From contig NZ_FZTC01000053.1 of assembly GCF_900200035.1 (NCBI RefSeq), forward strand, positions 1-64,000: a stretch of DNA of 64,000 nucleotides, given 5' to 3'. This document shows, piece after piece, positions 50,640 to 61,451 of this stretch. How positions within the stretch are numbered: the stretch's first letter is position 1; each line of letters opens with the position of its first letter. The DNA is from Klebsiella grimontii. Its GTDB lineage: Bacteria; Pseudomonadota; Gammaproteobacteria; Enterobacterales; Enterobacteriaceae. The notes beneath the pieces were generated by a model, which worked only from the letters and a program-made list of their open reading frames with translations, had not been told where the DNA came from and did not search any database. Position numbers and translations under genes: made by a program.

Positions 50640-51071
50640 TTATTTACCGCGTACCAGCGGAAGGTTCTCGCCGCTCCAGCCAGCGATGCCCTCTTTCAGT
50701 ACGAAGACCTTTTCAAAGCCGGCTTTGTTCAGCGCGCTGGCGGGTTCTTGCGCCTGCATACCTGAGCCGTCTACTACTATAATGGGTTGTGCTTTGTGCT
50801 TTTCCAACTCGCCGACGTTATTTGCTTTGATATCGCTCGGCAGCAGGTTAATAGAACCCGCAATGTGGCCTTTACGGAAATCGTCACGCTGACGCAGGTC
50901 GACAACCACGGCATCTTCTTTGTTGATCAGGCGCGTCGCTTCACCACGGGTAATGACTTTAACTTTCGACATCAGCCCTTTAAAGGTGGTGAACAGCACT
51001 GCCACCAGCAGCGCGACCCACGCGATGCTCAGGACGGGGTGACGGCTGATGAATTGCATAATTTCTTGCAT
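50640..51071 (-). CDS. yibN: membrane-anchored rhodanese-like protein YibN
   Basis: 143 residues, as in E. coli YibN. One N-terminal membrane segment ([20 protein letters not shown]) precedes a rhodanese-like domain ([24 protein letters not shown]). The position usually taken by the active-site cysteine, in the loop after [14 protein letters not shown], has no Cys, so a classical sulfurtransferase activity is doubtful; this is also so in the relatives I recall. It is divergent from gpmI. Confidence 0.93.
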   Translation of the reverse strand: MQEIMQFISRHPVLSIAWVALLVAVLFTTFKGLMSKVKVITRGEATRLINKEDAVVVDLRQRDDFRKGHIAGSINLLPSDIKANNVGELEKHKAQPIIVVDGSGMQAQEPASALNKAGFEKVFVLKEGIAGWSGENLPLVRGK

Positions 51072-51316
51072 GGGGGGTTACAACTCCCGACTAAGTGATA
51101 AAAAAACCAGGGAAGGAGTATACCTGTGCATTGCGGCAAATACAGCCAGTGAGCGCGATGTAATGTATTTTCTGCGGCCCGTCACGAAAAAAAACCGCTC
51201 TCGCCGCAGCGATGCGCTCTGGCCGCCCTCTTTCTTTGATCTTTTACGGTGATTTGATCGATTCAGCTGTAGTAAAATTACGCAAATTTTCTGTCTTTGA
51301 GCATGAGGTTGTCGCA

Positions 51317-52861
<1,545 letters not shown>

Positions 52862-52870
52862 TCCTTCCCC

Positions 52871-54142
52871 ATGAGGGGAAAGGCGACTTATTCAACTACA
52901 TGGATCGCAACGGCAGTTCGATCCGTCCTTTACGCCAGCGCGCTTAGCGCTGGCGTATTGCTGTGCGCCGCATCTGCTCACGCCGACGACCGCGACCAGC
53001 TTAAATCCATTCAGGCCGATATCGCCGCTAAACAGAGGGCGATTAAGCAGCAGCAGCAGCAGCGCGCTTCCCTGGTCGCTCAGCTTAAAGCGCAGGAGGA
53101 GGCCATCTCCGCCGCCGCGCGCAAGCTGCGTGAAACCCAGGAAACACTGAATCAGCTAAATAAGCAGATCGATGAAATGAACGCCGCCCTTGCGAAGCTG
53201 GAGCGTCAGCGCGCCTCGCAGGAGCGTAATCTTTCCGCGCAGCTCGATGCCGCGTTTCGTCAGGGGCCGCATACCGGCATCCAGATGATCCTTAGCGGCG
53301 AAGAGGGGCAGCGTAACCAGCGCATGCAGGCCTACTTCGGCTATCTGAACCAGGCGCGCCAGGAAACCATTGCCGAGCTTAAGAAGACCCGCGAAGACGT
53401 AGCGGTGCAAAAAAGCATGCTGGAAGAGAAACAGAGCCAGCAGCAAACCCTGGTTTACGAACAGCGCGCCCAGCAGAGCAAGCTGGAGCAGGCGCGCAAC
53501 GAGCGTAAAAAGACCCTCGCCAGCCTGGAATCCTCCATTCAGCAAGGTCAGCAGCAGCTCAGCGAAATGCGGGCTAACGAATCGCGCCTGCGCGGTCGTA
53601 TCGCCCAGGCGGCGGCGGCGGCCAAAGCGCGGGCGGATCGCGAAGCCCGCGAAGCGCAGGATGTGCGCGATCGCCAGCAGGAAGCCTCGCGTAAAGGCAC
53701 CACCTACAAACCTACCGAAAGCGAACGCTCGCTGATGTCCCGCACCGGCGGGCTTGGCTCACCGCGCGGCCAGGCATTCTGGCCGGTTCGCGGCTCAATT
53801 CTCCATCGTTATGGCGAACAGCTGCAGGGTGAGCTACGTTGGAAGGGGATGGTTATCGCTGCGTCTGAAGGCACCGAGGTCAAAGCCGTTGCCGATGGTC
53901 GGGTTATTCTCGCCGACTGGCTGCAGGGCTATGGCCTGGTGGTGGTCGTTGAACACGGCAAAGGCGACATGAGTCTTTACGGCTATAACCAAAGCGCGCT
54001 GGTCAGCGTCGGCACTCAGGTCCGGGCGGGCCAGCCGATCGCTCTCGTAGGCAGCAGCGGCGGTCAGGGCCGTCCGTCGCTCTATTTCGAAATTCGCCGC
54101 CAGGGTCAGGCGGTCAATCCACAGCCGTGGTTGGGAAGATAA
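52871..54142 (+). CDS. envC: murein hydrolase activator EnvC
   Basis: 423 residues, four more than E. coli EnvC. A signal peptide ends at AASAHA, followed by a long coiled coil (about 40-270, Gln/Lys/Glu rich) and a C-terminal LytM domain. The LytM domain lacks the usual zinc ligands (RYGEQLQGELRWKGM and LYGYNQSALV in place of the His and HxH motifs), as expected for an activator. FtsEX recruits it to activate AmiA/AmiB during septum splitting. Only a poor ribosome binding site is seen, so coupling to gpmI is likely. Confidence 0.96.
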   Translation: MRGKATYSTTWIATAVRSVLYASALSAGVLLCAASAHADDRDQLKSIQADIAAKQRAIKQQQQQRASLVAQLKAQEEAISAAARKLRETQETLNQLNKQIDEMNAALAKLERQRASQERNLSAQLDAAFRQGPHTGIQMILSGEEGQRNQRMQAYFGYLNQARQETIAELKKTREDVAVQKSMLEEKQSQQQTLVYEQRAQQSKLEQARNERKKTLASLESSIQQGQQQLSEMRANESRLRGRIAQAAAAAKARADREAREAQDVRDRQQEASRKGTTYKPTESERSLMSRTGGLGSPRGQAFWPVRGSILHRYGEQLQGELRWKGMVIAASEGTEVKAVADGRVILADWLQGYGLVVVVEHGKGDMSLYGYNQSALVSVGTQVRAGQPIALVGSSGGQGRPSLYFEIRRQGQAVNPQPWLGR

Positions 54143-54145
54143 GTT

Positions 54146-55078
54146 TTGCTTCAATTTCGCAGAATCGCACTCGCCATAACCGGTACGCTGGTTATGGCGT
54201 CGCCGGTATTTGCCGGCAAACTCTCCATTGTTATCGACGACTTTGGCTATCGTCCACAAACGGAAAATCAGGTGCTGGCGCTGCCGGCGACGATCTCCGT
54301 TGCCGTACTCCCTAATGCGCCCCACGCCCGCGAAATGGCGACCAAAGCGCATAATCTCGGCCACGAGGTGCTCATCCACCTGCCGATGGCGCCGCTCAGC
54401 AAACAGCCGCTGGAAAAAGATACCCTCCGTCCGGATATGAACAGCAGCGAGATAGAGCGCATCATCCGCGAAGCCTACGGCAAGGTCCCGTACGCCGTGG
54501 GGCTGAATAACCATATGGGCAGCGCGATGACGTCGAACCTCTTCGGCATGCAGAAGGTGATGCAGGCGCTCGAGCGCTACAATCTCTACTTCCTCGATAG
54601 CGTCACCATCGGCAATACCCAGGCCATGCGCGCGGCGCAGGGCACCGGCGTGAAGGTGATTAAGCGTAAGGTTTTCCTCGACGATACCCAAAACGAAGCG
54701 GATATCCGCTATCAGTTCAACCGCGCTATCGCTTTGGCGCGGCGCAACGGTTCCGCCATTGCTATCGGCCACCCGCACCCGACGACGGTGCGCGTGCTGC
54801 AGCAGATGGTGTATAACCTGCCGCCGGATATCACTCTGGTGCGTCCGAGCAGCCTGCTCAACGAGCCGCAGGTGGATACCTCCACGCCGAATGCCGCGCC
54901 GCCGGTTAAGCCGCCGCGCAATCCATTCCGGGGCGTGAAGCAGTGCAAATCTAAGCGTCCGCCGGAGCCAGTCAACGCCAGCCGCTTCTTTACCATTCTG
55001 AGCGAAAGCATCGCCCAGAGTACGCTGCTGCAGTATTACCAGCTGAAGTGGCAGGGCTGGGATCAGCCCACCAACTAA
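54146..55078 (+). CDS. yibQ: divergent polysaccharide deacetylase family protein YibQ
   Basis: 310 residues. It starts with TTG at 54146, three bases after the envC stop; this aligns with E. coli YibQ (MPQFRR versus MLQFRR) and provides a signal peptide ending near PVFA. The family core KLSIVIDDFGYRPQTENQVL, HEVLIHLPMAPLS, NNHMGSAMTSN and AIGHPHPTTVRVL is intact. It is probably periplasmic; substrate unknown. Its stop overlaps that of the convergent glycosyltransferase gene. Confidence 0.93.
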   Translation: MLQFRRIALAITGTLVMASPVFAGKLSIVIDDFGYRPQTENQVLALPATISVAVLPNAPHAREMATKAHNLGHEVLIHLPMAPLSKQPLEKDTLRPDMNSSEIERIIREAYGKVPYAVGLNNHMGSAMTSNLFGMQKVMQALERYNLYFLDSVTIGNTQAMRAAQGTGVKVIKRKVFLDDTQNEADIRYQFNRAIALARRNGSAIAIGHPHPTTVRVLQQMVYNLPPDITLVRPSSLLNEPQVDTSTPNAAPPVKPPRNPFRGVKQCKSKRPPEPVNASRFFTILSESIAQSTLLQYYQLKWQGWDQPTN

Positions 55079-55872
55079 ATCGTCCGGGAATCCGTGTGCT
55101 TATCCGCCGCGGATTCCGCCTTGTCCTGATGGGCATACCAGGCTTTAAAGTATTTAAGAAAGCTGTAAAAGGTCGCGTAAAGCCCGGTGACCACGCCGAC
55201 CTTGCCCTTTCGCCACGCTCCGCTAAACAGATACCACTTAAAGAAAGCGCCAATCGCGCTGATCGCTCCGCGTGCAAGAGACGGCCTGATCTTCTGATAT
55301 TTAACCAGCCGCGTGGTGTAGCTATTGAGCTTATTAAACACTTCATGCAGGGAGTAGAAGGTGTCGTGGCGCACGAATCCCGGTAGCCTGGCCGAGTGCG
55401 TAAAACCGACAACCTGATCGTCTACCGGACGCTCGTTGAACCGGGCGACAGAACGGTTATACAAACGAACCGGGAAATCTGGCGAGGATACCGGATAAAT
55501 AGTTCGCACCTCTTCACCCAGCACGAACCAGTGGCGCGGCAGACGCCATGCGCAGGTTGGATCGGGCTCATCCCCCGCCTTCAGCGCCAGAATAGCCGCC
55601 GCCACCTCGTCATCAAGGATCTCATCGCTGTCCATACACAGCACCCAGTCGTGGCTGGCGAGGGAGGTCGCGTAGTTCATCTGCGTGCCGTGAGTGGTAT
55701 AAGCATGATAGTGAACGGTGAGACCGAACTGTTGGCAAATCTGCAGCGTGGCGTCCGTGCTGCCTGAGTCGATGACGATAAATTCATCGGCCACCTTAAG
55801 CAAAGGTGGTAATACCTCCCGTAATAAGCGGGATGAATTACAGGTCAATAAGCATACAGAAAGTTTAATCAT
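55075..55872 (-). CDS. GT2 glycosyltransferase, WaaE/KdtX-like
   Basis: 265 residues with a GT-A fold: KLSVCLLTCNSSRLLREVL, EFIVIDSGSTDAT and the DxD motif LCMDSDEILDD. The C-terminal half resembles the WaaE/KdtX group that adds glucose to heptose I of the LPS inner core (FVRHDTFYSLHEVFNKLNSYTTR). E. coli has waaH, a different and longer GT, at this spot between yibQ and tdh. Not far from the waa cluster, it is likely an LPS or envelope sugar transferase, but the acceptor is inferred. Confidence 0.82.
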   Translation of the reverse strand: MIKLSVCLLTCNSSRLLREVLPPLLKVADEFIVIDSGSTDATLQICQQFGLTVHYHAYTTHGTQMNYATSLASHDWVLCMDSDEILDDEVAAAILALKAGDEPDPTCAWRLPRHWFVLGEEVRTIYPVSSPDFPVRLYNRSVARFNERPVDDQVVGFTHSARLPGFVRHDTFYSLHEVFNKLNSYTTRLVKYQKIRPSLARGAISAIGAFFKWYLFSGAWRKGKVGVVTGLYATFYSFLKYFKAWYAHQDKAESAADKHTDSRTI

Positions 55873-55986
55873 AATCTTTGTAGGGTTAAACCATGGTTAA
55901 ACTGACTGTATAAACGAATAGGCGAGAAAGCGATTTAGAAAAAGTGCGGAGTGGATTAAGTATTACAAAAATGTAGGACAACTCTC

Positions 55987-56012
55987 AAAAAAGCGCCCGC
56001 AGGCGCTTTTTT
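55987..56012. terminator. tdh terminator
   Basis: AAAAAAGCGCC (55987-55997) and GGCGCTTTTTT (56002-56012) pair perfectly around a CGCA loop. On the minus strand it lies 21 bases beyond the tdh stop. The A/T arms allow termination in either direction. Confidence 0.9.
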
Positions 56013-56032
56013 AAAATGCAAACTAGCGGGAA

Positions 56033-57058
56033 TTAATCCCAGCTGAGAATGACTTTGCCAGACTGACCGGAACGCATCGCGTCAAAGCCCTGCTGGAAAT
56101 CATCGATACCAAAGCGGTGAGTGATGATCGGCGACAGATCGAGACCGGACTGGATGAGCGCGGCCATCTTGTACCAGGTTTCGAACATTTCGCGACCATA
56201 AATCCCTTTGATAAACAGCCCCTTGAAAATCACCTTGGTCCAGTCGATAGACATATCCGACGGCGGAATCCCCAGCATGGCGATGCGCCCGCCGTGGTTC
56301 ATGGTATCGAGCATGGTGCGAAACGCCGGCGGCGCGCCGGACATCTCCAGACCCACGTCGAAACCTTCGGTCATGCCCAGTTCGGCCATCACATCGTTAA
56401 GGTTCTCTTTAGAAACGTTTACCGCCCGGGTGACGCCCATTTTGCGCGCCAGCTCCAGACGATATTCATTAACGTCGGTAATCACGACGTTGCGCGCGCC
56501 AACGTGTTTCGCTACCGCGGCGGCCATCACGCCGATCGGGCCAGCGCCGGAAACCAGCACGTCCTCGCCGACGAGATCGAATGAAAGCGCGGTATGCACG
56601 GCGTTGCCAAACGGGTCGAAAATCGACGCCAGATCGTCGGAGATATTGTCCGGAATTTTAAAAGCGTTAAACGCCGGGATCACCAGATATTCGGCAAAGC
56701 AGCCCGGACGGTTGACGCCGACGCCCGTGGTATTGCGGCACAGGTGCGTACGCCCGGCGCGGCAGTTACGGCAGTGGCCGCAGGTGATATGCCCTTCGCC
56801 GGAAACGCGATCGCCAAGCTTAAAGCCGCGAACCTCCTGACCGATGCCCACCACTTCGCCGACGTATTCATGGCCCACCACCATCGGCACCGGAATGGTC
56901 TTTTGCGACCACTCATCCCAGTTGTAGATGTGCACGTCGGTACCGCAAATCGCGGTCTTGCGAATTTTAATCAGCAAATCGTTATGGCCGACTTCCGGTT
57001 CCGGCACGTCGGTCATCCAGATGCCTTCTTCCGCCTTCAGTTTGGATAACGCTTTCAT
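56033..57058 (-). CDS. tdh: L-threonine 3-dehydrogenase
   Basis: 341 residues, as in E. coli Tdh. It is a zinc alcohol dehydrogenase: catalytic Cys38 ([12 protein letters not shown]), [12 protein letters not shown], the structural-zinc cysteines [15 protein letters not shown], and NAD site [19 protein letters not shown]. It oxidises threonine to 2-amino-3-ketobutyrate for Kbl. It follows kbl by nine bases in the kbl-tdh operon. Confidence 0.98.
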   Translation of the reverse strand: MKALSKLKAEEGIWMTDVPEPEVGHNDLLIKIRKTAICGTDVHIYNWDEWSQKTIPVPMVVGHEYVGEVVGIGQEVRGFKLGDRVSGEGHITCGHCRNCRAGRTHLCRNTTGVGVNRPGCFAEYLVIPAFNAFKIPDNISDDLASIFDPFGNAVHTALSFDLVGEDVLVSGAGPIGVMAAAVAKHVGARNVVITDVNEYRLELARKMGVTRAVNVSKENLNDVMAELGMTEGFDVGLEMSGAPPAFRTMLDTMNHGGRIAMLGIPPSDMSIDWTKVIFKGLFIKGIYGREMFETWYKMAALIQSGLDLSPIITHRFGIDDFQQGFDAMRSGQSGKVILSWD

Positions 57059-57067
57059 CTCACACCC

Positions 57068-58261
57068 TCAGGCAATGACGCCCAGTTGTTTACCGATGCG
57101 GGTAAAGGCTTCCACCGCACGTTCAATTTGTTCAGGGGTATGCGCCGCAGACATCTGGGTACGAATACGCGCCTGGCCTTTAGGTACCACCGGATAGAAG
57201 AATCCAGTGACGTAAATCCCTTCTTTTTGCAGCTCGCGCGCAAATTCCTGCGCCACGGTGGCCTCACCGAGCATCACCGGGATAATGGCGTGATCGGCGC
57301 CCGCGAGGATAAACCCTGCCGCGGTCATTTTTTCACGGAACAGACGGGCGTTAGACCACAGGCGATCGCGCAGTTCGCTGCCCGCTTCCACCATTTCCAG
57401 CACTTTGATGGAAGCCGCGACGATAGCCGGCGCCAGCGAGTTGGAGAACAGATACGGACGCGAGCGCTGGCGCAGCCACTCGACAACTTCTTTACGCGCG
57501 GCGGTATAGCCGCCTGACGCGCCGCCCAGCGCTTTACCCAACGTACCGGTGATAATATCGACGCGGCCCATCACGTCGCAGTACTCATGGGAACCGCGGC
57601 CGTTTTCACCCACAAAACCCACGGCGTGAGAATCATCAACCATCACCAGCGCGTCGTATTTGTCCGCCAGATCGCAAACGCCCTTCAGGTTGGCGATCAC
57701 CCCGTCCATTGAGAACACGCCGTCGGTGGCGATCAGCACGTGACGCGCGCCGGCGTCGCGCGCCTCTTTCAGACGGGCTTCCAGCTCCACCATATCGTTG
57801 TTGGCGTAGCGGAAGCGCTTCGCTTTACACAGGCGCACGCCGTCGATGATCGACGCGTGGTTCAGGGCATCGGAGATAATCGCATCTTCCGCGCCGAGCA
57901 GGGTTTCAAACAGGCCGCCGTTAGCATCAAAGCAGGAGGAGTAGAGAATCGCATCTTCCATACCGAGAAAATCGGCCAGCTTCTTCTCAAGCGCTTTATG
58001 GCTGTCCTGGGTCCCGCAGATAAAACGCACGGAGGCCATACCGAAGCCGTGGCTATCCATGCCGCTTTTCGCGGCGGCAATCAGTTCCGGGTGGTTCGCG
58101 AGGCCGAGATAGTTATTGGCGCAGAAGTTAATCACCTGGCTTCCGCCGACGGTGATATCCGCCTGCTGCGCCGAAGTAATAATCCGTTCTTCTTTAAACA
58201 ACCCTTCCGCGCGCGCGGTATCCAGGTCATTGGTTAACTGTTTGTAGAAATCACCACGCAT
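57068..58261 (-). CDS. kbl: 2-amino-3-ketobutyrate CoA ligase
   Basis: 397 residues, one fewer than E. coli Kbl. It belongs to the alpha-oxoamine synthase PLP family, with the PLP lysine in [16 protein letters not shown] and [15 protein letters not shown] upstream. It cleaves 2-amino-3-ketobutyrate with CoA to glycine and acetyl-CoA. It is first in kbl-tdh and is divergent from hldD. Confidence 0.98.
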   Translation of the reverse strand: MRGDFYKQLTNDLDTARAEGLFKEERIITSAQQADITVGGSQVINFCANNYLGLANHPELIAAAKSGMDSHGFGMASVRFICGTQDSHKALEKKLADFLGMEDAILYSSCFDANGGLFETLLGAEDAIISDALNHASIIDGVRLCKAKRFRYANNDMVELEARLKEARDAGARHVLIATDGVFSMDGVIANLKGVCDLADKYDALVMVDDSHAVGFVGENGRGSHEYCDVMGRVDIITGTLGKALGGASGGYTAARKEVVEWLRQRSRPYLFSNSLAPAIVAASIKVLEMVEAGSELRDRLWSNARLFREKMTAAGFILAGADHAIIPVMLGEATVAQEFARELQKEGIYVTGFFYPVVPKGQARIRTQMSAAHTPEQIERAVEAFTRIGKQLGVIA

Positions 58262-58475
58262 TGCAACTCTCCAGATTCGGCAAAATTTGGCACATATTAC
58301 CTAAAGCTATACGCTGATACGAGATGATGCATTACTGCATGAATTATTTGCAGCATAAATCACGAGTCCCTCTCCACCTTATCGGCGAATGGCTGAAGCC
58401 TTTTCGATGTAGTGATATGATAGGAGTATTCATGTCCGGATTGTCTCTGGACTACCCACTTCAAAGGTTACAGTT

Positions 58476-59408
58476 ATGATCATCGTTACCGGCGGCGCAG
58501 GCTTTATCGGCAGCAATATCGTTAAAGCGCTGAATGACCAGGGCATTACCGACATTCTGGTCGTAGATAATCTGAAAGACGGCACCAAATTCATCAATCT
58601 GGTGGATTTGAACATTGCCGACTACATGGATAAAGAAGACTTTCTGATCCAGATTATGGCGGGCGAAGAGTTCGGCGATATCGACGCTATTTTCCATGAA
58701 GGCGCCTGCTCTTCCACCACGGAGTGGGACGGCAAGTACATGATGGATAACAACTATCAGTACTCTAAAGAGGTGCTTCACTACTGCCTGGAGCGTGAAA
58801 TTCCGTTCCTGTACGCCTCTTCCGCGGCGACCTACGGCGGCCGCACCAGCGACTTTATTGAATCCCGCGAATACGAACAGCCGCTCAACGTTTACGGCTA
58901 CTCCAAGTTTCTGTTTGATGAATACGTCCGTCAGATCCTGCCGGAAGCGAACTCGCAGATCGTCGGCTTCCGCTATTTCAACGTCTACGGGCCGCGCGAA
59001 GGCCATAAAGGCAGCATGGCCAGCGTCGCTTTCCATCTGAATACTCAGCTGAATAATGGCGAAAGTCCGAAATTGTTTGAAGGCAGCGATGGCTTCAAGC
59101 GCGACTTCGTCTACGTCGGCGACGTCGCGGCGGTGAACCTGTGGTTCTGGGAAAACGGCGTTTCCGGCATCTTCAACCTCGGCACCGGCCGCGCGGAGTC
59201 TTTCCAGGCCGTCGCAGACGCAACGCTGGCTTACCACAAGAAAGGCAGCATCGAGTACATTCCGTTCCCGGATAAGCTGAAAGGCCGCTATCAGGCGTTT
59301 ACCCAGGCGGATCTGACAAACCTGCGCGCAGCGGGCTACGATAAACCGTTTAAGACCGTTGCCGAAGGCGTAACGGAATATATGGCCTGGCTGAACCGCG
59401 ACGCGTAA
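58476..59408 (+). CDS. hldD: ADP-L-glycero-D-manno-heptose 6-epimerase
   Basis: 310 residues, as in E. coli HldD (RfaD). It is a short-chain dehydrogenase/epimerase with NADP site [18 protein letters not shown] and catalytic Tyr/Lys in [16 protein letters not shown]. It makes the heptose donor for the LPS inner core. It opens the hldD-waaF-waaC-waaL run. The 214-base upstream region probably holds its promoter (heat-shock-type in E. coli), which I could not place with confidence. Confidence 0.98.
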   Translation: MIIVTGGAGFIGSNIVKALNDQGITDILVVDNLKDGTKFINLVDLNIADYMDKEDFLIQIMAGEEFGDIDAIFHEGACSSTTEWDGKYMMDNNYQYSKEVLHYCLEREIPFLYASSAATYGGRTSDFIESREYEQPLNVYGYSKFLFDEYVRQILPEANSQIVGFRYFNVYGPREGHKGSMASVAFHLNTQLNNGESPKLFEGSDGFKRDFVYVGDVAAVNLWFWENGVSGIFNLGTGRAESFQAVADATLAYHKKGSIEYIPFPDKLKGRYQAFTQADLTNLRAAGYDKPFKTVAEGVTEYMAWLNRDA

Positions 59409-59417
59409 GAAGCAAGC

Positions 59418-60476
59418 ATGAAAATACTGGTGATTGGCCCGTCTTGGGTGGGCGACATGATGATGTCGCAAAGTCTTTATCGTACGCTCAGGGCGCGCTA
59501 TCCCCAGGCGATCATCGACGTGATGGCGCCCGCATGGTGCCGTCCGCTGCTCTCGCGCATGCCGGAAGTCAACGAAGCAATCCCGATGCCGCTCGGTCAC
59601 GGCGCGCTGGAAATCGGCGAACGGCGTAAGCTTGGGCACAGCCTGCGCGAGCGTCGCTACGACCGCGCTTACGTTCTGCCTAACTCGTTTAAATCGGCCC
59701 TCGTGCCGTTCTTTGCGGGAATACCGCATCGCACCGGCTGGCTCGGCGAGATGCGCTACGGCCTGCTGAACGATGCCCGCAAGCTGGATAAAGACGCCTG
59801 GCCGCTGATGGTCGAACGCTACGTCGGTCTGGCCTACGACAAAGGCGTGATGCGCTGCGCGAAAGATCTGCCGCAGCCGCTGCTCTGGCCACAGCTGCAG
59901 GTGCATGAAGGCGAAAAATCGCAGGCCTGTAGCGCGTTTAATCTCTCAACCGAGCGCCCGATCATCGGCTTCTGCCCCGGCGCTGAGTTCGGCCCGGCAA
60001 AACGCTGGCCGCACTATCACTACGCCGAGCTGGCGAAACAGCTGATCGACGAAGGCTTTCAGATCGTGCTGTTTGGCTCCGCGAAAGACCACGAAGCGGG
60101 CAATGAAATCCTCGCCGCGCTTAATACCGAACAGCAGGCATGGTGCCGCAATCTGGCCGGGGAAACCCAGCTTGAGCAGGCCGTTATTCTGATCGCCGCC
60201 TGTAAAGCGGTGGTCAGCAACGATTCCGGCCTGATGCACGTCGCCGCCGCGCTGGACCGTCCGCTGGTGGCGCTCTACGGGCCCAGCAGCCCGGACTTTA
60301 CTCCCCCGCTGTCGCATAAAGCGCGCGTGATCCGCCTGATCAGCGGCTACCACAAAGTGCGTAAAGGCGATGCCGCCGAAGGCTATCATCAGAGTTTGAT
60401 CGACATTACGCCGCAGCGCGTACTGGAAGAATTAAACGACCTGTTGCTGGAAAAAACGGAACAAGAGGAAGACTAG
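59418..60476 (+). CDS. waaF: ADP-heptose:LPS heptosyltransferase II
   Basis: 352 residues versus 348 in E. coli WaaF. GT9 fold: MKILVIGPSWVGDMMMSQSLYRTL at the N-terminus and the donor site IGFCPGAEFGPAKRWPHYHYAELA and SNDSGLMHVAAALDRPLVALYG. It adds the second heptose to the LPS core on the cytoplasmic face of the inner membrane. It lies 9 bases after hldD and 3 before waaC. Confidence 0.97.
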   Translation: MKILVIGPSWVGDMMMSQSLYRTLRARYPQAIIDVMAPAWCRPLLSRMPEVNEAIPMPLGHGALEIGERRKLGHSLRERRYDRAYVLPNSFKSALVPFFAGIPHRTGWLGEMRYGLLNDARKLDKDAWPLMVERYVGLAYDKGVMRCAKDLPQPLLWPQLQVHEGEKSQACSAFNLSTERPIIGFCPGAEFGPAKRWPHYHYAELAKQLIDEGFQIVLFGSAKDHEAGNEILAALNTEQQAWCRNLAGETQLEQAVILIAACKAVVSNDSGLMHVAAALDRPLVALYGPSSPDFTPPLSHKARVIRLISGYHKVRKGDAAEGYHQSLIDITPQRVLEELNDLLLEKTEQEED

Positions 60477-60479
60477 CGG

Positions 60480-61451
60480 ATGCGGGTACTGATCGTAAAA
60501 ACCTCGTCCATGGGCGACGTGCTGCACACGCTGCCCGCGCTGAGCGACGCCGCGCTGGCCTTTCCCGGCATTCGTTTCGATTGGGTGGTTGAGGAAGGCT
60601 TCGCGCAGATCCCCTCCTGGCATGAGACCGTTGACCGGGTCATCCCGGTGGCGATTCGTCGCTGGCGCAAGGCGTGGTTTTCCGCGCCGATCAAAACCGA
60701 GCGCAAGGCTTTCCGCGACGCCGTACGGGCGGAAAAGTACGACGCGATCATCGATGCCCAGGGGCTGGTGAAGAGCGCCGCGCTGGTCACCCGGCTGGCC
60801 CGCGGCGTGAAGCACGGTATGGACTGGCAAACCGCCCGCGAGCCGCTGGCATGCCTGTTTTACAACCGTCGCCACCATATTGCTAAACAGCAGCACGCCG
60901 TTGAGCGCACCCGCGAACTGTTCGCGAAAAGCCTCGGCTACGCGAAGCCGGAAACCCAGGGCGACTACGCGATCGCCCGTCATTTTTTGCGCCAGGCTGA
61001 TCCGTCCGCCGCGGCGTATCTGGTGTTCCTCCACGCCACGACGCGCGATGATAAGCACTGGCCGGAAGAGAACTGGCGGGCGCTTATCGCCCTGCTTGCC
61101 GACAGCGGCGTACGCATCAAACTGCCGTGGGGCGCGCCCCATGAAGAAGCGCGGGCCAGGCGCCTGGCGGAGGGGCACGATTTTGTCGACGTCCTGCCGC
61201 GGATGAGCCTGGAGCAGGTAGCTGAGGTACTGGCAGGCGCGCGCGGGGTGGTTTCCGTCGACACCGGCCTGAGCCATCTCACCGCCGCGCTCGATAAACC
61301 GAACTTCACGCTGTACGGCCCGACCGATCCGGGGCTAATTGGCGGCTACGGTAAAAATCAGTACGTGGTGCGCCCGGAAAGCGGCAGCAGCACGGGGGAT
61401 ATTCCCGCCTCCCGGATTCTGCAACTGTTGAAATCTCAGGAACTGGCTTAA
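60480..61451 (+). CDS. waaC: ADP-heptose:LPS heptosyltransferase I
   Basis: 323 residues versus 319 in E. coli WaaC. GT9 features: MRVLIVKTSSMGDVLHTLPAL, FLHATTRDDKHWPEENW and SVDTGLSHLTAALDKPNFTLYGPTDP. It transfers the first heptose to Kdo2-lipid A. Its TAA overlaps the ATG of the next gene by one base. Confidence 0.97.
   Translation: MRVLIVKTSSMGDVLHTLPALSDAALAFPGIRFDWVVEEGFAQIPSWHETVDRVIPVAIRRWRKAWFSAPIKTERKAFRDAVRAEKYDAIIDAQGLVKSAALVTRLARGVKHGMDWQTAREPLACLFYNRRHHIAKQQHAVERTRELFAKSLGYAKPETQGDYAIARHFLRQADPSAAAYLVFLHATTRDDKHWPEENWRALIALLADSGVRIKLPWGAPHEEARARRLAEGHDFVDVLPRMSLEQVAEVLAGARGVVSVDTGLSHLTAALDKPNFTLYGPTDPGLIGGYGKNQYVVRPESGSSTGDIPASRILQLLKSQELA

Noticed and set aside
53750-54120. 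EnvC LytM domain read as an active metallopeptidase
   Set aside because: The zinc-binding His and Asp positions are replaced, as is normal in EnvC, so it is an activator rather than a hydrolase.
58262-58475. Sigma-32 promoter for hldD
   Set aside because: E. coli rfaD has a heat-shock promoter, but I could not find a convincing CTTGAAA / CCCCAT pair here and left it out.
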